The position numbers and the translations under genes are program-made. Shown one piece after another: positions 23,367 to 35,376 of a stretch of 64,000 bases of DNA; positions within the stretch are counted from its first letter, which is position 1, and each line of letters begins with the position of its first letter. This stretch comes from Blastomyces gilchristii SLH14081 (Eukaryota; Ascomycota; Eurotiomycetes; Onygenales; Ajellomycetaceae). Below the pieces are notes generated by a model that did no database searches, was not told the origin of the DNA, and saw nothing but the letters and a program-made list of their open reading frames with translations. Where the stretch lies: positions 6,970,008-7,034,007 of the forward strand of contig NW_003101681.1 in assembly GCF_000003855.2 (NCBI RefSeq). The letters are read 5' to 3'.

Positions 23367-24623
23367 ATGAATATCTCTTCTAGCTGATATAAATAACACT
23401 CTTCTCTGCTATCTGAACTGGAAGATATGCAGAACCTCTCAGAGGATTTACTCAAAGCAGTAAGAAAAGCAGCTGAAACTGCTGAACTGAAATCAAAGCT
23501 CTGTACATATACAAGAATTCTAAACAAGATCAAGGCCTTGTGTATGCAGTGGCAGGCTGAGATGAAAGTCAAACAACAATTGACATTCACTGCAGATCAA
23601 GCATTCACTATGAAGAGCTTTGCTGATGCAATCATCACTATCAATAAGAATAGAGAAAACCAGATCTTAGGCCTGCAGCAGAAGATTGAATGTTTACACA
23701 GACAGGTAACTACACTGAACCTGAAGATCTCATCACAATCATTCATAATCTCTTCAGAAGTATACACATCATCAGAGACTGCTGTGCAGAATGAGAATCT
23801 GAGTATGAAATATATCAAGCTGAGAGATCTGCTGAAGTCATTAAGCTTCAATGATAACTGAAAAAATGATGCTGTAATCAGCTGACTAAGTCAGATGCAA
23901 TCATATTATTGAATTGAATATGAACTCACAGACAGACAGTTAACAGAATTTCAATAAGTCTTAAGATCTGTCATGTTTCTACACAGAAAAGTGAAGTTAT
24001 TATGAATGACTGATAAAAAGATAAATCTCACAGACCTGAAGTGATATTCATTTTCATGAATATGAAATGAGTTTTTCAAGTGAATCTTGCACAACTTTGA
24101 GAAAGTGAATGCATGAGATAAGTGTTATAAACACTTCACTGAGTGTAGACAAGTGAGCAATCTTATATTATACTTCACACACTTCAGCTTACACTATCTT
24201 ATATTGAATGAAGAGCTTTTAACATCTTTCTGTTTACAGATCTTCATTCATAATCTTACATCTGAGTTGATAGTGAAATGAAAATGCTTAACCTTACAGT
24301 CAGGCACAGTGAAAGAAGCATACAACATTCTTATTATACAGGAATAAGTAAGTCAATTGTGATAGAAAATACTGTAATTGAGTATATCTCAGCAGAGAAC
24401 AGATAATCAGACTTCTATGACACAAGTCACACACTCAGACATAATGAATCTAGATCTGAATGTCATCACTAAAGCACTGAATCCTCTGAAAAAGAGATTC
24501 TCTGAGTGAAAATCTTGATATTGAAAGCATCAAGCTTGCTTCAACTGTGAATGCTAAAATCATGATGTAAAAGATTGCATTCAGTGTGCACAGTCAAGAG
24601 AAGTAAGAGAGTTAAAAAACTAG
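23367..24623 (+). pseudogene. Gypsy B1 gag (capsid and CCHC knuckle), broken
   Basis: ATG at 23367 (MNISSS…), with coiled-coil-like helices (EDLLKAVRKAAETAELKSK) and capsid-like sequence. The CCHC knuckle at 24537-24578 reads CFNC, one internal stop, NHDVKDC. The frame ends TTA AAA AAC TAG at 24612-24623, directly on the frameshift signal. Internal stops (TGA, TAA) come from mutation. It would form the particle shell and bind RNA. Confidence 0.85.
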
Positions 24624-24673
24624 CAGAATCAGTGAGTTCAGAGACACTCACTGATATTCTATGAAAAGTCTTC
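24612..24673 (+). promoter_or_regulatory. -1 ribosomal frameshift signal between gag and pol
   Basis: Heptamer A AAA AAC at 24614-24620 in the gag frame, UAG next, 7-nt spacer 24621-24627, then stem ATCAGTGAG (24628-24636) and CTCACTGAT (24647-24655), a perfect 9-bp pair with a 10-nt loop. The loop segment AGAGAC can pair with GTCTTC at 24668-24673 (with G-U and one weak pair), which suggests an H-type pseudoknot. The pol frame is exactly -1 to gag and is open from the slip point. The same signal is in B2 at 52022-52083. Confidence 0.85.
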
Positions 24674-27600
24674 AAAGTGAAAGAGATGCCTGTGTTAGAT
24701 GACTCTCTGAATCCTGCAAATGCAAAGAAGAAGCAGACTCTCAAATGAGATGCAGATGAGAATGATGAAGTGAACATTCATTTCAATGTCTTGAGGCCTG
24801 AAATGTTAATGTATAGAGAGCACTTGAGTAAGAATTGAGAGATGACTGCAAAAGTGTTAGTGAATACAGAAGCTTCTACATAATATATTAGTGATTATAT
24901 GATTTAAAGATTGAAAGAGGTCTGCTGAGTGAAGAATCCCTGATGTATAAGATTATCTGATAACTGATATTTGATATCATCTGCAAGAGTAAGAGTTTCC
25001 TTGCACTTTGAAGAATAATCTTGCTATATTTGAGCGTGAGAGCTGCAGAATATGAAATACAACCTTATTCTCAGACTCAATTGATTTCAAAGATTCAATC
25101 TGCAGATTCAATGACAGACATGTCATATGCAGTTAACTGATAGAAAGAAAATGATTCATACAATTCTATCAACTGATATGAGAAGGACATTTCACATCTC
25201 TGATATAGAAGAGTTAAATCTGCTTATGTATCAATAAGCAAAGAGAATAATTTACAAGACCTCATCTGAAAGCATTCTGTATGTCATACAGGATCTGAAA
25301 GTGAAGAAAATCAAGATAAAGAATATACAGAAGGACAAGCATATGAAGAAGCTTCTGAAGAAGCATGAAAAGATCTTTTAAACAGATCTTTCATCAGAAT
25401 TGCCGCCGGACTGAGGATTCATACATGAGATTGACATGAGAGATGTAAAACCAGTCAATCAGAATGCATATTCTCTGTCACAAATACATCTCAAAGAACA
25501 GAAGTGTCAGATCACTGACCTTCTAGAATGTGGTCTTATACAACCCTCATCAAGCGCGTGGGACTTTCCAGTTCTATTCATAAAAAAGATGAGTGAAGAG
25601 TAGCAGATGTGTATTAATTACTAAGCACTTAACAAGCTTACAATCAAGAATGAATATTCACTGTCATGAATTCAACAACAGTTGAATACAGTTGAAAACA
25701 CCTGATATCTATCAAAGATTAATCTTCTCTCAGAATACTGGCAGATCTGTGTAGATGAACTGTCAGTCTCACAAACTGTGTTTAATATGCAATGAGAGAA
25801 GTTCAAATTCCTGATAATATCATTCAGTCTGACAAATGCATCTATCATCTTTTAAACAATGATGAATACAATTCTTCATAAACAGAATGAAACCTCATGC
25901 CTTGTATATCTCAATAATATTCTAGTCTTTTCAAACTCATATGATGAATATCTGAAGCATTTTAATGAAGTGCTTACAACTCTGACAGAGCATAAGCTCT
26001 ATATTAAATCAATCAAGTGTGTGTTTGAAATAGAAGAGTTGAAGTTCATAGAATATGTAGTGAGTGATGACTGTATACACTCTATTCTGGAGAAATTGAA
26101 TGTCATTGTGAATTGGCCGCGGCTGAGAAACATACATCATATACAACAGTTTCTTGAGTTAATCTCATACTCTCACAGATTCATCAAGGATTTTGCATGA
26201 ATATCTGCATCACTCTCAGATCTCTTAAGAGAAATAGATATAAATCTGTGAAAGAAGAAGTTTCATTTAATTATCTGAAATACTGTGTGTGAAGAGGCTT
26301 TTCTCACACTGAGAGAATGTGTAACAACATTCTCAGTGCTAATTTAATCAGATCATAATAAACCTTTCTACATTGAGATGAATGCATCTGAATGAGCTAT
26401 CAGAGATGCTCTTTTACAGATAAGCAAGAACAGCAAGCTGCACCTGATGGTGTACAATGATAGGAAACTATCAGATGTCAAGCTCAATTACTCAGTGCAT
26501 GAAAAGGAATTGCTAGCAATCAAGCATGTGCTGGTGTTGTGAGATAGATATATTGACAACAGGCATATAACAACAGTGATCACAGATCACAAAAGCCTCA
26601 TCTATCTATAATTAATGATAAAACCTTTAAAATACTTAGCATGTTGAATCTCAGAGTTCCAAGCATACAATCTTCATATCAAATATTAGAAGAGATTGAA
26701 CACAGTGATACTGAATGCAATCAGTCACAGACCTGATTTCATGAATGAGAGTTCTACAAACCAGGCACAAGAGATGTTCATATTAAATGTGCTGAGAGAA
26801 TGCAAGGAATCAGAATGAATGAATATCATGATCTCTTGCTTAAAGAATGACAAGATGTCAGATGACAAGTGTCTTATAAAAGTAGTAGAAGAGATGCTTC
26901 TGAACTTCAAGCTGAGAAAATTGAAAAATGACATTGTGCTTGACTGTAATCTAGAATACACAGAAGCTCTCTATCTAGAATCTTCATTTAGATGTGACTT
27001 GATGACTCATATGCATAAGGAATTCAGTCACTTAGAAAGTCCTGGACTCATGAGTGTACTCAAATCAAGAGTATACTCACCAAGCATGGCTGAGAACATT
27101 CAGATGTATGCTCATGAGTGCCTGAATTATCAGGTCATGAAAGAATCTAAGAAAGAATTAGAATGTGAGAAAGCATAATATCAGATGAAGTGTATGATAC
27201 AACTGTTTAAACAATGAGAGATGAATCTCATAGACATATTACTGTGAACATTAAATGAAAATTGATGAATAATCACTGCTATTGATTACACTACTGACTG
27301 ATCAGTTGTGAAAGCAGTTTCAGAGATAACAGAGGAGATGATGATGAAGTTTCTATATGATGAAATCTATGTCAACTATGAAATGCTGCATGAGATTCTA
27401 ACTGATAACAGTGTGAACCTTGTAGAAGAAGTGATGAGGCATTTCATGAGCCAGTTACAGACAAGACATTGTAGAACAATGTCATATCATCTGCAGACAA
27501 ACAGGAAGATGAAATACTTGAATGAAATCTTGAGTAACATGCTGATGAAATATCTAGTGAGCAAGTCTATAAGACTATGAGATGAATATCTCGGGCAGGT

Positions 27601-28696
27601 GCTGTTGATCATGCAGATTCAACAGTATGCAGTTATCAAGCATTCATCATTCTATCTGTTGTATGGATTGCATCCGCGCATCCCAGAGAATGCTTCAGAA
27701 AAGGTGGAGAAGAGAGCAGTTATAAATGCAGCAGAAACAGCAGTTGCAGACACAGCAGAAACAGCAGTTATAAACACAGCAGTAGCAGTTGCAGATGCAG
27801 CAGTTGTGAATGTGAAATCAAGATTGAAAGAGATCAGTCACACATGTGTAAAAGCTAACAAGTTACTTCTGAACTGAGCAATTCAATTGAAAAGAATATG
27901 AGACTCACTTATTAAGAAATTGAGTCTCAAGATGAGAATATAAGTTCTTATACATAATAAGAGTTCTGAGAAGTTTCAATCTAGATGATTTGAATCATAT
28001 AAGATACTCAAATCACATTCTCTGGAAATGTACACATTGAAAGAATCAGAGGGATGAATCTTATACAACTTAATCAATAATTCATGACTTATGAAAGTAA
28101 AGATGCAAGATCTGAGCAGATTATAATCATTCACAGCACTATTATCAGTGTTGAAAAAGAAGAGACTTACAATTAAAAAGTCTCATGAAGTAAGAGAAAT
28201 CATAGACACTTATAAACCAGATGATCTCACTTATTCTGATCTTTTCATGATTATAAGAAAAGAATGAGAAGTAATAGAGAAATCAGGTGAATATCACACT
28301 TTAATAAGTGATGAGACTGTAGCTGATCATATGATAATACACTGCAAACAGTGAACACAATGCAGCAAAAAGCAGTCTCAAAGTAGCAGACTTGCACATA
28401 AGTCAGATTGCAGAAGAAAAAGGAATTCAGAGTTGAATTCAACTGTTTACACCAGTTCAATTACAGAGATCACAGAGGATGAACTATCTGAAATATTCAC
28501 AGACACATGAAATCAAGCCATCTTAACCTCTGAGAACACTCAGAGATTGAATGAGATTAGTTTCAATGAGCTGTTCACTGTAGTGATCTGAGCAGGTGAA
28601 AAGAGACAGTATAATGCATGAGACAGAATTACAAAGATGAAAGCTGTCAAATCTAGTCACTGAACACTGTATCATATAGAGATCATGTAAGAGTAG
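24620..28696 (+). pseudogene. Gypsy B1 pol (protease, RT, RNase H, integrase), broken
   Basis: One frame of about 1358 codons with stops almost all at former Trp/Gln codons. Order: protease (active-site triplet now NTE in LVNTEAST, 24854), RT (YLNNILVFS near 25905, normally YxDD), RNase H (FYIEMNAS, then EKELLAIKH), integrase HHCC (HMHKEF…CLNYQ) and core (AIDYT, ILTDNS; the catalytic Glu near 27510 looks lost). An Ala/Val-rich stretch lies at 27715-27810. A ~300-residue tail after the integrase shows no chromodomain I can recognise. Translated by -1 frameshifting from gag. Confidence 0.9.
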
Positions 28697-28872
28697 TGAC
28701 TAGCAGATAAAGAAAAAGTGTAAGAAAAGAAAAGAGATAATAGATTGATTATCAACTGTAAGAGTCAGCTGTAAAAGACAAATGTTATTATATATACTTC
28801 ATTCATTTTCATACATTACATGTTTAATCTATTTTCAACATCATCTGAAAAACATCAAAAACAAAGAAAATC

Positions 28873-30451
28873 TCAAAACTCAAGATCTGTAAGAGATTCA
28901 AGGGCTGTAAGCTACTCTTACAATAATATCATACATATCTTCAATTCCTCTACTGCTCTGTATACAATATTAATGTCATTTATCACAAGATTGACTGAAA
29001 TGCCAATATAGAAATGCACATGTGTATGTATAGAGAAATTGAAGAAGAGTGCAGAATCTGCAGGATCAGAAGCCAGGACAGAAGAGACAGAGATGAAAGA
29101 AACAGAAGAAGAAGAAGATACAGAACTGAATGAACAACAGTGAGAGTTACTCAGAACTGAATGCTTATAATTCAGTGTACACACAATCTTCTCTGCAGAG
29201 AAGGGAGAGAAAGCAATAGAAGAAGCTTGAGAGTGAAAGAGAGTAGTCTCTGCAGTGTTATCATCTTTGATTAGAATGATCTCTGATGCTGGAGCAACTA
29301 AGAACTATTATTAGTGTACAAAAATTGAAAAATCAGAGATGAGAACAGTTACTGAATGAACATTCACTGGCCTTAGAGTTGTACATACAATTACAACACA
29401 CATGAGGCTTCTCAGGAAGAGAGAGAGAAACACAGGAGAATGCAGAAAGCAGAACACAGCATGTAAACAGCTCATTCTCATGATGACATCTCAGACAAGA
29501 TGTATGAGCCTCACGCCCGCGGGTGTAAAAGAGTATGACATTCATATTCCTGTTTCTGAAAACACAGATATCTTTTGCCTGCATCATGAAGTCAGATAAC
29601 AGACATCAGAGAATAGGTCAATACAGATCTATCATTCTGAAGGAATTCATCAGAGCAGATGTCTCTGTGATGTTGAACTTTACAGTTGTAAAAAGTTCCT
29701 TGATGTCTGTGAATGCCATGACTTCATGCACAGTAAAACTCATAATGATTTCTTCTAAGAATAGAAAAATCAGTGTCAGAAAGAAAAAAAATGAGAAAGA
29801 AAAAGACTTATGATCTTAATACTGTTGAGAAGAGAAATGATTCTCTGAGATGAACAGATGATTGTCTCATCATGAATATTTAAAATGAATGTAATAATCA
29901 GTGTCTGTGATCAAGCTTCAGATAGTTATGTTGTACACAGTCTTTATGTAATAAATCATTCTGAGAGTTGGTAAGAAGGGCAGAAGCATACACACTGAAA
30001 GATGTGATTCATTAAGTCTATACAACATCTCCTTGAAATGGGGAGAGCTGGTAATGAAGACAGAGGTGGCAAAACCAGGGATAGCAGGAGTGGGAGAACC
30101 AGACACAGAGGCAGGTGTAGAAGATTAAGGGAGAGTGGCAGAGGAAGGAACAGAGAGAGCAGAGAGAGATGCAGAAGACTCAGTCACACATGACACAGAT
30201 AATTTCTTCATTATTGTGTTCTTCAAGTTCTTGATCAATGATTCAATATTGAGTTCACTATCATCAGTGAATGTGGATCTGTCAATGTGTGAAGATTCTA
30301 TATAAATAAAAACAACATATCAGCATCTGCATTCATGCAAAATCATGTCAGAAAACACAATTAGAAACTCACTGAGAAGAGAAACAGTTAAGAATGTACA
30401 AGAAGATGAAGAGAGTGTATGAGAAGATGAAGAAGATGTATCATCATTCAT
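28873..30451 (-). pseudogene. Antisense, apparently spliced Ser- and Cys-rich gene inside Gypsy B1
   Basis: Lies tail-to-tail with pol, 176 bp away. Exon 1 (30451-30373) starts MNDDTSSSSSHTL. Intron 30372-30298 (75 nt, GTGAGT…TTTATATAG). Exon 2 (from 30297) is Ser/Pro/Thr-rich (ASVSGSPTPAIPGF), then FKEMLYRLN. After an unresolved intron a frame from about 29770 leads to a cysteine cluster at 29497-29350 (CLRC, CC, CCNC, CSF). A Ser-rich segment follows, then the C-terminal DINIVYRAVEELK and LADLEF before TGA at 28873-28875. The Cys pattern resembles a fungal domain of unknown function (DUF3716-like, from memory). Stops come from TGG-to-TGA. B2 keeps only the 3' part. Function unknown. Confidence 0.6.
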
Positions 30452-30880
30452 AGTAATACATTGTTCTGATGATTGTTAGAAGATAAATAAGTTCTGATCA
30501 TATTTCACAATGTATTACACTTACTGCTAATGAACTGCTCAGTATGAGCACTATAATGACACTTGTTATGAGAACAGAGAGTCATTGTCAGAAATGTGTA
30601 TAATGTGATAGATGAACAGATAGAAAGAGTTGAACAGAAGAAGGAATAGAAATCTTGAATGATGATGACATTCAATAATGATAATAATGAAGAAGATGAT
30701 TGAAGAATGAGAAAAGTTAGTGAATGAGTGATGTAATATAGTGAAAGTTTCTTTATGAGAGTGTACACAGAATACTAGCTGAATCAGGAATAGATCACAC
30801 AATCATGAAACACTAGTGGCGAGCTAATCCGCATGAAGCTAGAGTGTATAATATGATCACATGAGTGTGACTGAATCTGA
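30452..30880. other. Gypsy B1 region between antisense gene and 3' LTR
   Basis: Holds GAT-rich sequence (30660-30700) that would be the pyrimidine-rich leader of the antisense gene. No sense-strand gene. Shared with B2 (56640-56860). Confidence 0.5.
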
Positions 30881-30890
30881 TGAGAGAGGA
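30881..30890 (+). promoter_or_regulatory. Polypurine tract of Gypsy B1
   Basis: TGAGAGAGGA directly before the 3' LTR; B2 has TGAGAAAGGA at the same place. Primer for plus-strand DNA synthesis. Confidence 0.65.
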
Positions 30891-31589
30891 TGTGATTTGA
30901 AAGAATGTACAACTGTTGAATAATAACACGGCTGCTTCTGAACTAGACTGACTGTGTGACCGTGTCTGAGACCAGGACCAGATTTTTGAATAGTTTCATT
31001 ACCAATTCGACTGATCTCATTACACGGTTTCAACATTAGATAGTAGTCTCATACTGTCTCAGTGAGACTTACTGTCTACTCTTATCACATTTTCCAAATG
31101 AGATCATGATTTTCACTTCTCAATTTAAATTATTTTTATTGCTTTAAATAACTTTAAATCTCATTTGAGTATTATCAAAAAGTGTTACTTTTTAAAAAAT
31201 TAAAAATAGTCTAAAAAAAACCTTAAAATGTCTAAAAATAGTAACTTTATGCCAAGAATGAGACTAAATGGGATCAAATGAGACCACTTTCTCATTTTTT
31301 TCAAGTCATAGTCTCATTTTAAAATCTGATATATAGTCACTTTGCATGTTTTTTTGATAGCCAGTCCCAGCGGGATTCACGCCAAGAAATGTATGAGACC
31401 AGACCAAATGGAACTAAACATGAAATTCATGGTCCCAGCGGCCAGTCTATTCTGAACTACTAGTGTACGCGTATGAGTGTAAAGGGGCCATAGCAGCCGC
31501 TAATCATAATTAGCGTACGATATTACAATATATAAGAAGCCGGCGTACGCCTGTAATTGTACGCTGGCTTAAGCAATCTTTGAATCACA
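30891..31589 (+). repeat. 3' LTR of Gypsy B1, split by a MITE
   Basis: TGTGATTTG…GAATCACA. Removing 506 bp of MITE plus the 8-bp duplication leaves 185 bp, the length of the 5' LTR. Confidence 0.92.
30944..31449 (+). mobile_element. hAT-type MITE in the 3' LTR (506 bp)
   Basis: TAGACTGACTGTG…CAGCGGCCAGTCTA with 8-bp target duplication TTCTGAAC at 30936-30943 and 31450-31457. The empty site is seen in the other three LTRs (TTCCGAACTACTAG near 22830 and 50200; TTCTGAACTACTAG near 56911). Intermediate mutation load. Confidence 0.93.
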
Positions 31590-33733
31590 TTTGAGCTGTA
31601 GACTAGATCAATATCATTCACATAACTCAGAGATTGTACTATTCTCATATTTCTATTTTTAAATAGATATGCAGTGTATATTGTAAATAAAATGAGTGAG
31701 ATTGAAGATTTCTGTGATACTTCTACTTTTATCTCAGTCTTGTCTTATTTCATTTCATCAAAGAAGAGTTGTATACTTCTTTTAGATATAAAACAGTTAA
31801 CTCATTTTATTAGAGAAAGTGGCAGTTTTAATATCTTTAATGTCTGAATTAACTTTGACTTTGAAACATAATCAAATACTTCTTTTATATCAATAAAAAC
31901 TGCAGTTGAGACCAGACCCTCATACTTTGCTATTTGAATATCATGAACAACTGAGAGAACAGTGTCAATTGCAGAACACTGTTTTCTATCTCTCATTTAT
32001 TCACTGAATAAAAGAGAATCATCTATAGAGCTTATAAAAGATAGTCAAGTAGCTATTATCTTTTCTAAAACCTTTTCTAGGCAGTTCAATAGAGATATTA
32101 CTCTATATGACTTAGAAATTGAAGTTTTTCTATTAGATTTTGCAAGAATTACTCCAGTGGGTTCTCTTCAGTATTCAGAATGATATTCATTTTTCAAGAG
32201 ATTGAAAAAGAGCTCAAAATATTCATTCTTTAAGTAGAAATATGTATTCTGAATAATCAAGTGATTAATTGAATCAGGACCTGCAGCAGTTTTAACAGAA
32301 CTTAAGAAGATAGCTGACTCTAATTCATCTTGTGTAAGATCAGGCCATTCTCAGTTATTTTCATCAATGTAGTTGAGAAGTGATATATTCTCTTTCTCTG
32401 AATCTGAATCTGAATCTGATGAGTTTTGAAAGAGAATTCTCATGAAAGCTTAACATTTTTTCTCAAAAGAGTTTGCTGTATATGATTCATTCTGAAACTC
32501 ATATTCTAAGACTGAAAGTTTTGCTACACTTCTTGTTTTAGTATAGTTAAAAGCTTTAAAAACTTTCTTTCCTTGTGCTTCTTCAAGAAATTTATTCCAG
32601 CAGTCTGTTTTAACTCTTTTAATATCTGAAAAATATTCATTTCTGACAGCTTTGAACTCTTCATCAGATATTACATCATTCTTTCAATCTCTTCTAGCAG
32701 TAGCTAATTCTTTCCTTTTAGATGAGATATTCTCATTTCATCAAGGTTTTGAATACTCAGAAGATTTTCTCTTTGAAATATTATCTCTAACACTTGTTAG
32801 AATAATAGATGTAATAAGCTTCACTCTATTCTTAAGCATTTCATTTGAGATATCTTGACCAGAATTTCAATATAGCTCATTCTGTCTTTCAGATTTTAAC
32901 AGTTTTATACTTTTTTCAACTGCTTTTCAATCAGCTTTTTCAAAGTTATACTGATTAGAGAGAAGAGGATTTTCACTTATTTATTTTTCACTCAGTTCAA
33001 TATCAAATTGAATAATCTCATGATCTGATTCTGATATCTCATTTGAATTAATAAATCAGTTTACAAGTCTTCTTTTCATTAGATTTTATGACATGAAGAT
33101 TAGATCTATAATAGACTTCTGTTTCATATCTTTTCTAAAGAATGTTTATTGATCAGACTTATTAACCAAATCTATTGAATACTCAAAGATTCATTCAATC
33201 AGATTATCAGCTCTCACTGCTCTCTTGCATTCTGAATTTCATCAGAGATGATATGCATTAAAGTCTTCTACAATTATAGAGTTTCTTGATGAAGTTATGT
33301 TCAGAAATCCTCTATCAATTGTTCAGATATTGTTATATTTCTTCAATGACTTTTCATTATAGATATTTATAAGCTGTATAGTATCAAACTCATTTTCTTT
33401 ATCTATAATATCACTCACCAGAATATCAGGGTCAGACATGATATTAAATCTTAGATTAAATTGATATCTTGATCTCTTTCTTTCATAGATCACTACTCTT
33501 GACTTTATCTCAGACTTTTGAGGTAAAAAGCAGTAGTAGCTTGAATTAGAAATGATATATTTTTGCTCAGCATCAAAATTCAGCTTCTGAAGCAGTATAA
33601 AATCAACTTTTTATTCAAATGCAATTTGAAGATAAGAATAAATGTAATTTAAGTTTCTATTCACATTATTTTGAATAAATGTGATTTTTGAAGAGTTTTT
33701 AAACTTTTTTTGTTATTTTTGTTGTATATTCAT
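31590..33733 (-). pseudogene. LINE M1 ORF2, 5' part (endonuclease and RT start)
   Basis: ATG at 33733, 23 nt after the ORF1 stop. Endonuclease domain (about 33250-33700) and RT up to the B1 insertion point. The fragment at 31996-31802 (FIDIKEVFDYV) is in the same frame as the start. The rest lies at 20952-22783. Stops mainly TGA. Confidence 0.88.
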
Positions 33734-33756
33734 ACTAAAAGAGAGTAGAGTAGAAT

Positions 33757-35376
33757 CTAATCACTATCATCAGATAGTAGATTATAACTATTCTGAAAAG
33801 TAGAAATCTCAACTGCTTGCATTATATCTAGTTTATCATCAGAGTCATTTCTCAATTCTCTAATCTTAACAGAAGTTTGAGAATTCAAATTCTGTTTACA
33901 TTTAACTGAAGAATTGAAGTTTGAAGACTTAGACAGTTAAGAGTTTCTTCTTTTTAAGCTTACAGTTGTGAGTTTACTGACTTAACTATTCTCTTCAGTT
34001 CTAGATTTACTCTGAGCTTCATCTTTTCTTCAGTTCTTTTGAGTTCTTGAAGCAAATATACATTCTTTTGAGCTAGATGCATGTTTTTCTTTACAATTAG
34101 AGCATTTAAGCAGAGTGTGTTGACATATTTCATCTCTTTTTAAGCATGTTTCACATTTATGCTCACTAGTTTTGTGATCTCTGACACAGAATGTACATTT
34201 TGAGTCTCTGAAACAGAAGATTGTAAAGTGTTCATATCTTTGACAGTTTGAACACTGTGTTTGAGCTTTGAGATTCATTCTTGAGTCTTTGTATTCATGA
34301 ACTCTCATTTTCAAATCTGCTACTCTTACTTCAGAGATCTTTGACTGTTTCATTGTCTTTGTATATAGTAGAATAGAGACATTTCTTCTACTTTGTCTGA
34401 ACTCAATTGAATTTAGTCATACAGGCTTCTTTCTCAGTTGAATAGAGTTATATTCTTCTAATTCATTTTTAAGAAGTAGTATTTCTTCTTCACAGTCAAA
34501 AATTTCAACTGAAATATCATAAAGAATGAATCTATCTCACTTTTCATCTCTCTCAGATAGAATTATTGTGTTTAACAAAGATTCTACTGCTGATTTTCAG
34601 AGATTCTCATTCTGAATAAGGAATTCAGCACTGAATTCAGACATTGTAGTCAGAATGATGAAGTTTCTAAAGAAGAATGACTCAATTGAAGCTATAACTG
34701 ATTTTTGAACTTTAATATCAGTCATTAACTGAGAAAAGAACTGCTGATTGATTTCATTTCTAATTCTGAAAATGAGATTTGAGTTTAGCTTATTTCTCTG
34801 CAATATATCCTGATTTGAGACTTTGAGAATAAGTCTTCTATTTCTGGAGATTTGAAGATTTTTCTCTTTTTACATTTTTTTCTTCACTCTTCTATCACTA
34901 GAAGTATGAGCAGTATTCTTCTCAGTTTTCTCAGAATTTTAAGCAGATTTTGAGATAGCAGATTTAGAGATAGCAGATTTAAATGCAGCAGATTCAGCTG
35001 CTTAAGTATATGTTTTCTTCTAATTTAAAGAAGAAGAAGAAGAAGAAGTAGAAAAAAAAGAAGAGCAAACTGAAGAGTCAGTGATTATATTAGAAATTTT
35101 CAAAGTTTTTTAAACTATATTTGAAATTCTAAGTTTGAACTTGATCACTTTCTGTAGTTATCTAGCCTGAGTATGAAGAATTAACAGAACTTCTTCATTC
35201 ATCTCACTCAGACACTGCTTTTCAAGAATTTTACTTGCTTTTTCAAGTTTCTATATTTCAAGAACTTGTTATTTCTCTATTTCTTCTTTCTTTCTTCTCT
35301 TCAGAATTTCAATCTCAGAAATAGCATTTGAGAAAGCATCTTTTTTCACATCAACTGAGTGTACTTTTAAACTCAT
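33757..35376 (-). pseudogene. LINE M1 ORF1, broken
   Basis: ATG 35376, TAG 33759-33757: 539 codons in one frame, same length as ORF1 of L2. Cys knuckles at 34290-34060 (CSNCQRYEHF, CSNCKEKHASSSKEC). Internal stops from mutation only. Confidence 0.88.

Larger units (their letters stand above)
22784..31589 (+). mobile_element. Gypsy B1, LTR retrotransposon with both LTRs
   Basis: LTRs of 185 bp (3' copy split by a MITE), iMet-type PBS, leader ORF, gag, a -1 frameshift signal, pol (protease, RT, RNase H, integrase), an antisense gene, a polypurine tract and the 3' LTR. It is inserted in LINE M1 ORF2 with a 4-bp duplication TTTG (22780-22783 and 31590-31593). It is 8292 bp after removing the MITE and its 8-bp duplication. 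All coding parts are inactivated by point mutation. Confidence 0.93.

Noticed and set aside
23068..24777. Minus-strand ORFs in Gypsy B1 (and 50502-52187 in B2)
   Set aside because: Antisense shadows of the leader ORF and gag, whose sense frames carry capsid-like and CCHC sequence.
27880..28696. Chromodomain at the end of Gypsy B pol
   Set aside because: The frame is conserved, but no aromatic-cage or W-x-P-type chromodomain signature is visible.
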